DNA of 9,038 nt, taken from positions 1 through 9,038 of the forward strand of contig JAJRSQ010000419.1 of NCBI GenBank assembly GCA_024278725.1, in the 5' to 3' direction. Below the pieces are notes generated by a model, which saw only the letters and a program-made list of their open reading frames with translations, ran no database searches and was not told where the DNA came from. Below, piece by piece: positions 5,978-9,038 of this stretch; within the stretch, counting starts at the first letter, position 1; every line of letters starts with the position of its first letter. Both the position numbers and the translations under genes were made by a program. The stretch is from Chloroflexota bacterium. GTDB lineage: Bacteria; Chloroflexota; Anaerolineae; 4572-78.

Positions 5978-8269
5978 CTATTTTCGGGAACGGAGCAAAC
6001 GCAGTCCATTGAGTACCACCAATAAAGTGCTACCTTCATGCCCCACCACGCCGATGGTCAACGGAATCAATCCGAGGACTGCGCCGGTAATCAGCACGGT
6101 GAGGACAACGCCGGAAAATACCAGATTCTGCCGGATGATTTGGCGCGAGCGACGGCTCAACTCGATGGCGTAGGAAAGTTTCCCCAAATCGTCCGCCATC
6201 AGCACCACATCGGCGGTTTCCAGCGCGACATCCGTGCCGGCGGCGCCCATGGCAATCCCCACGGTTGCGGTGGCGAGCGCGGGCGCGTCGTTCACGCCGT
6301 CGCCGACCATCGCCACTTCGCCGTATTCCGCTTCCATATCCTTCAAAATGCGAACTTTATCCTGCGGCAGCAATTCGGCGTAAAAGCCGTCCACGCCCGC
6401 TTCCGCGGCGATATTCGCGGCGGCGCGTTTGTTGTCGCCGGTCAGCATCACCACCTGTTCCACCCCGGCGGCTTTCAATGCGGCAATGGCGGCGCGGGCG
6501 ACGGGACGCACGCTGTCGGCAATGGCTATCAGCCCGACCAGCTTGGCGTTTTTGCTCACCAGCACCACGGTTTTACCCGCTTGCTCAAATTGCGCGATGG
6601 TGTTTTGCAGGGCGAGCGCGTCCCCATCGGTGTGGAAAAGACCGGGTTTGCCCACGATGATTTCATCGCCGTTCACGAATGCCCGCGCCCCGCGCCCCAT
6701 CATTGCCTGAAAATCGGACGCTTCCGGGACGGGGAGTTCCCGCTGCCGCGCGGCGCGGACGATGGCTTTTGCCAGATGGTGCTCGCTGCGCAGTTCGGCG
6801 GCGGCGGCGATGGAGAGCAGCACATCGGTGGGCGTGCCGTTCAACGGCATGACATCGGTCACGCCGGGGTCGCCGCTGGTGAGTGTGCCGGTTTTGTCGA
6901 AGGCGACCACTTTCACCCGCCCGGCGTTTTCCAGATGCGCCCCCCCTTTGAACAGAATGCCGTTTCGAGCGGCATTGGCAATCGCGCTCAACACTGATGC
7001 GGGCGTGGAGATGACCAATGCACAGGGCGATGCGACGACCAGCAATACCATCCCCCGATAAAATGCGGTGGAAAATTCCCAGCCCATGAAAAGATAGGGG
7101 ATGAAGATGGTGGCGATTGTGCCCACAACCACGGCGACGGTGTACCGGCTGCCGAACCAGTCGATGGCGCGCTGGGTGGGGCTGCGCTGGCTCTGCGCTT
7201 CGGAGACGAGTTGCACAATTTTTGCCAGCGTGCTTTCTTCCGCCAAACGGGTGACGCGCACGTCCAGCGCGCCCTGCCCGTTGATGGTTCCCGCAAAAAC
7301 GGGGTCGCCCGGTTGTTTCTCCACCGGAATGCTTTCGCCGGTGATGGGGCTCTGGTCAATTTCCGAGCGCCCATGCATGATTTCCCCGTCGGCGGCGATG
7401 CGCTCGCCAGGTTTGACCACAATGATGTCGCCGATGTGCAATTGTTCCACCGGAATCAGCATTTCCCCGCCGTCGATTTTCACCAGCGCCTCGTCGGGAC
7501 TCAACTCCATCAGCCCTTTGATGGCGGCGTGGGTGCGATCCATGGCGTAGCTTTCCAGCGTGCTGCTGAGCGAAAAGAGGAACAACAGCGTTGCGCCCTC
7601 TTCCCACGCGCCGATGGTTGCCGCGCCGACGGCGGCGGCGAGCATGAGAAAATTCACGTCGAATTGCAACGCCTTCAGCGATTCGATGCCGTCTTTCAGC
7701 CCGCTGTATCCGCCCGCCGCGTACGACAGCACGAAAAACCCCACTGCCAGCGAGTGGTTCCCCGCCACCATGCCGCTGATGACGCCCGCCAGCAGGGTGA
7801 TGAGACTGATGGCGGTCAATATCGCCTCAAAATTGCGTCGCCACCACGGCGCGGGTTTTTCCGTCGTCGGTTCGGTGATGTGCCGGGTGAATTTTCGCGC
7901 TTTTCGCAGTGCCCCTTCGGTGAGGGTGGGGGTATCGTCCGGTGTTTCCGGCGCGGGAAACAGGTTATCGAAAATACCTGTTTGCCGGAATGGCGAGGCG
8001 GTATCGTCCGTCAGCGCCACGCAATCAATGGTATGCACCAAATCGGTGTTGTATTGCCCCCGGTGGCAACGGTTGATGGCGCGGCTGGTTTGCAGCGCCA
8101 GCCGGTCAACCTCCCGCGCCGAAATTTGCTGCGGGTTGAAACTTATGGTCAGGGTGTGGGTGCATCGGTCAATTATCGCCCCTTCGATGCCCGGGTTATT
8201 TTCAACAATCTCGGCTAAGACATTGGCACACGTTCTTTTGGGGATAGGCAGGGTTATGGTTACCATCAT
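5978..8269 (-). CDS. P1B-type metal-transporting ATPase, P1B-4-like (Fe/Co/Zn exporter)
   Basis: This 763-residue inner-membrane pump couples ATP hydrolysis to export of a divalent metal. Core motifs are TGES (actuator, 310-313), SPC in the metal-site helix (414-416), DKTGT with phosphorylated Asp458, TGDN (610-613), GDGVND (656-661) and HEGST in the last helix (744-748). About eight membrane helices fall near 148-168, 172-187, 206-221, 225-241, 376-398, 402-430, 715-735 and 737-756. SPC plus HEGxT fits the P1B-4 subgroup (CoaT, CtpD, PfeT, FrvA) rather than the CPC/Asp pattern of ZntA or CPC of CopA. The adjacent PerR-type gene favours Fe(II) export, but this is inference; Co or Zn remain possible. 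The soluble N-terminus (about 1-140) looks like a worn HMA fold, with a single Cys14 where CxxC is expected. The usual SEHP motif reads SEHH (495-498). Two tandem ATGs (8269 and 8266) follow GAGG; the second gives four-base spacing like the neighbours and may be the true start. Confidence 0.95.
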   Translation of the reverse strand: MMVTITLPIPKRTCANVLAEIVENNPGIEGAIIDRCTHTLTISFNPQQISAREVDRLALQTSRAINRCHRGQYNTDLVHTIDCVALTDDTASPFRQTGIFDNLFPAPETPDDTPTLTEGALRKARKFTRHITEPTTEKPAPWWRRNFEAILTAISLITLLAGVISGMVAGNHSLAVGFFVLSYAAGGYSGLKDGIESLKALQFDVNFLMLAAAVGAATIGAWEEGATLLFLFSLSSTLESYAMDRTHAAIKGLMELSPDEALVKIDGGEMLIPVEQLHIGDIIVVKPGERIAADGEIMHGRSEIDQSPITGESIPVEKQPGDPVFAGTINGQGALDVRVTRLAEESTLAKIVQLVSEAQSQRSPTQRAIDWFGSRYTVAVVVGTIATIFIPYLFMGWEFSTAFYRGMVLLVVASPCALVISTPASVLSAIANAARNGILFKGGAHLENAGRVKVVAFDKTGTLTSGDPGVTDVMPLNGTPTDVLLSIAAAAELRSEHHLAKAIVRAARQRELPVPEASDFQAMMGRGARAFVNGDEIIVGKPGLFHTDGDALALQNTIAQFEQAGKTVVLVSKNAKLVGLIAIADSVRPVARAAIAALKAAGVEQVVMLTGDNKRAAANIAAEAGVDGFYAELLPQDKVRILKDMEAEYGEVAMVGDGVNDAPALATATVGIAMGAAGTDVALETADVVLMADDLGKLSYAIELSRRSRQIIRQNLVFSGVVLTVLITGAVLGLIPLTIGVVGHEGSTLLVVLNGLRLLRSRK

Positions 8270-8274
8270 TCCTC
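8270..8274 (-). promoter_or_regulatory. Ribosome-binding site of the ATPase gene, bearing on start choice
   Basis: GAGGA on the minus strand directly abuts the first ATG (8269), which is too close for normal initiation. The second ATG (8266) is four bases from GAGG, matching the spacing at the kinase and membrane protein genes. The choice changes the protein by one residue only. Confidence 0.6.
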
Positions 8275-8296
8275 GCGTGTTGTTTTCATTTTCAAA

Positions 8297-8315
8297 CAGT
8301 AATCATTTCAAATTA
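8297..8315 (-). promoter_or_regulatory. Candidate PerR operator upstream of the ATPase gene
   Basis: On the minus strand TAATTTGAA-AT-GATTA (8315-8300) matches, at 14 of 16 positions, the sequence over the perR promoter (8843-8858, + strand). Its inner 15-mer TTGAAATGATTACTG (8311-8297) fits the PerR box TTATAATnATTATAA at 9 of 14 positions in the same register, and the core AAT-n-ATT is intact. It overlaps TTGAAA (8311-8306), a reasonable -35, but the matching -10 (TGAAAA at 8288-8283) is weak. The promoter itself is therefore not firmly placed. Confidence 0.5.
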
Positions 8316-8320
8316 GGATG

Positions 8321-8374
8321 AAAAAAATATACCATCTGCTCAGGTGACGCATGTGGCTTGTGAGCAGGTGGTAT
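8321..8374 (-). terminator. Intrinsic terminator after perR
   Basis: On the minus strand ATACCACCTGCTCA (8374-8361) pairs with TGAGCAGATGGTAT (8342-8329), 14 positions with one C/A mismatch, around an 18-base loop. A run of seven T (8327-8321) follows after one base. It starts 5 bases after the perR stop codon. The long loop may make it leaky, so some read-through into the ATPase gene is possible. Confidence 0.82.
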
Positions 8375-8378
8375 GAAA

Positions 8379-8819
8379 TTAGTGTTTTAGAGTCGGTGTT
8401 GTGGTTTGGCAGTCGGGACAGACGCCTTCAAAAATCACTTGATGGCTGGTGACGACGAATCCGCGGGCGTCTTCTTTGGGCAGCGCCACCCCCCGAAATT
8501 GGCGGTGGATGTCTTCTAGCCGCCCGCATCGTTTGCACAGCAAATGGTGATGAATGTCGGTATTGGTGTCGAAGCGGGTCATCCCTTCGCCCAAATCTAC
8601 CTGCCGCAACAACTCCATTTCCACCAAATTGTGGAGGGTGTTGTAAACGGTGGTCAACGAAACATCGGGCAGGGTTTTGCGCACGATTTTCAGAATTTCC
8701 TCGGCGGTGGGGTGACGGTGACTTTCTTTTTCCAGTGCCTGAAAGATAAAACGCCGTTGGGGGGTCACTTTTTTGCCCCGCGCTTTCAACGCCGTTACCA
8801 ATCGTTCTTCAAGTGACAT
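8379..8819 (-). CDS. perR: Fur-family transcriptional regulator, PerR type
   Basis: This 146-residue cytoplasmic repressor has an N-terminal winged helix (about 1-80, with VTPQR at 18-22 and LTTVYNTLHNL as the recognition region at 55-65) and a C-terminal dimerisation/metal domain. From memory of Bacillus subtilis PerR (145 residues), its five regulatory-metal ligands H37, D85, H91, H93 and D104 correspond to H36, D84, H90, H92 and D103 here, each shifted by one. The structural zinc cysteines correspond to C95, C98, C134 and C137. Asp at 103 rather than Glu favours a PerR sensor, in which Fe-bound His is oxidised by peroxide and the repressor leaves DNA. Fur, Zur or Mur functions are less likely but not excluded by sequence alone. 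AAGGA at 8831-8827, seven bases before the ATG, supports the start. It has its own consensus promoter with an overlapping inverted repeat, suggesting autoregulation, and precedes a metal-exporting ATPase in the same direction. Confidence 0.92.
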   Translation of the reverse strand: MSLEERLVTALKARGKKVTPQRRFIFQALEKESHRHPTAEEILKIVRKTLPDVSLTTVYNTLHNLVEMELLRQVDLGEGMTRFDTNTDIHHHLLCKRCGRLEDIHRQFRGVALPKEDARGFVVTSHQVIFEGVCPDCQTTTPTLKH

Positions 8820-8842
8820 GTCTTCATCCTTATGGTGAATCT

Positions 8843-8865
8843 TAATTTGAAGCGATTATAAATTA
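8843..8865. promoter_or_regulatory. Candidate PerR operator at the perR promoter
   Basis: TAATTT (8843-8848) and AAATTA (8860-8865) form an inverted repeat 11 bases apart. The centre contains a perfect PerR half-site ATTATAA (8855-8861); the full 15-mer at 8847-8861 matches TTATAATnATTATAA at 10 of 14 positions. It covers the -10 box and the likely transcription start, where a bound repressor would block RNA polymerase. The left part recurs in front of the ATPase gene. Confidence 0.55.
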
Positions 8866-8883
8866 GAAATCGGTTTTTGTCAA
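8855..8883 (-). promoter_or_regulatory. Perfect-consensus sigma-70 promoter for perR
   Basis: On the minus strand TTGACA (8883-8878) and TATAAT (8860-8855) are separated by exactly 17 bases, all consensus. The predicted start near 8848 leaves a leader of about 29 bases that carries the AAGGA ribosome-binding site (8831-8827). A promoter this strong in front of a regulator implies that repression controls its output. Confidence 0.88.
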
Positions 8884-8952
8884 GGGGGGATTTTGAGACA
8901 CGGCTGTTGCAAAGTAAATTTTAAGGTTGCCGGTTTTCATGATTTTATGCCG

Positions 8953-8980
8953 CAGGGGCGATTTGCGAGCCGCTCTTACG
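8953..8980. repeat. Worn copy of a GTAGGGGC-type palindromic repeat
   Basis: AGGGGCGATT (8954-8963), a TGCG loop (8964-8967) and AGCCGCTCTT (8968-8977) can pair as + strand RNA with six Watson-Crick pairs, three G-U pairs and one mismatch. The left arm and flanks resemble the adjacent GTAGGGGC repeat at 9017. I read it as a decayed member of the same class, but one worn copy is weak evidence. Confidence 0.45.
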
Positions 8981-9016
8981 CATTTTCATCCGGTTTTAAC
9001 GAAAATCGGTGGCGTT

Positions 9017-9038
9017 GTAGGGGCACGCTGCAGCGTGC
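9017..9038. repeat. GTAGGGGC palindromic intergenic repeat, cut by window edge
   Basis: GTAGGG runs into a perfect 16-base palindrome, GCACGCTG followed by CAGCGTGC (9023-9038), which ends exactly at the window edge. The expected continuation is CCCTAC, completing the inverted repeat. Such GTAGGGGC...GCCCCTAC elements are, to my knowledge, scattered in many copies between genes of Chloroflexota and some other filamentous bacteria. Their function is unknown. It could also act as a transcription terminator stem for a gene beyond the edge. Confidence 0.6.

Noticed and set aside
6038..6997. Second long + strand frame opposite the ATPase gene (319 codons)
   Set aside because: Same pattern: low-complexity His/Gly/Arg-rich translation, no domain, no ribosome-binding site and complete overlap with conserved catalytic motifs.
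7211..8218. Long open frame on the + strand opposite the ATPase gene (335 codons)
   Set aside because: It lies wholly antisense to a strongly motif-supported ATPase. Its product is rich in His, Arg and Gln with no recognisable domain, the usual shadow of a GC-rich gene.
8939..9038. Frame open to the window edge starting at ATG 8939 (+)
   Set aside because: It runs through both palindromic repeats, has no ribosome-binding site at proper spacing, and its 33 codons resemble no known protein.

Overview
The window looks like ordinary chromosomal DNA from a free-living bacterium of moderately high GC content. The best guess is a Chloroflexota (Anaerolineae-like) genome. That rests on three soft signs: a very large soluble GAF/PAS hybrid histidine kinase, a membrane protein of a kind I associate with that phylum, and intergenic palindromes built on GTAGGGGC. 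None is decisive. There is no rRNA, tRNA, CRISPR array, transposase or phage gene, and no gene-free stretch longer than about 220 bases.

Layout. The left edge (1-363, +) is the C-terminal end of a dihydrolipoyl dehydrogenase, closed by a strong intrinsic terminator. Next comes a 1335-residue cytoplasmic hybrid sensor kinase (500-4507, +) with two GAF-GAF-PAS units, then a HisKA/HATPase core and a C-terminal receiver. Its 3' end overlaps by 35 bases, tail to tail, a 467-residue polytopic membrane protein on the minus strand (4473-5876), possibly a GT-C-type glycosyltransferase. Upstream of that, also on the minus strand, lie a P1B-type metal-transporting ATPase (5978-8269) and a Fur-family regulator (8379-8819). 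The right edge (8884-9038) holds no supportable gene, but has one worn and one truncated palindromic repeat.

How the genes work together. The regulator has all five metal ligands and all four zinc cysteines of PerR at matching positions, so it is called as a PerR-type peroxide/metal sensor. The ATPase has SPC in its metal-site helix and HEGST in its last helix, the signature of the P1B-4 subgroup, which includes the PerR- or Fur-controlled iron exporters PfeT and FrvA. The two genes share orientation but are separated by an intrinsic terminator. A near-identical 16-base motif (14 of 16 positions) lies in front of each. In front of perR it overlaps a perfect-consensus sigma-70 promoter. The simplest reading is a two-gene peroxide/iron-efflux regulon with autoregulation, using a diverged PerR operator. 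The kinase, the membrane protein and the dehydrogenase show no clear functional link to this pair or to each other.
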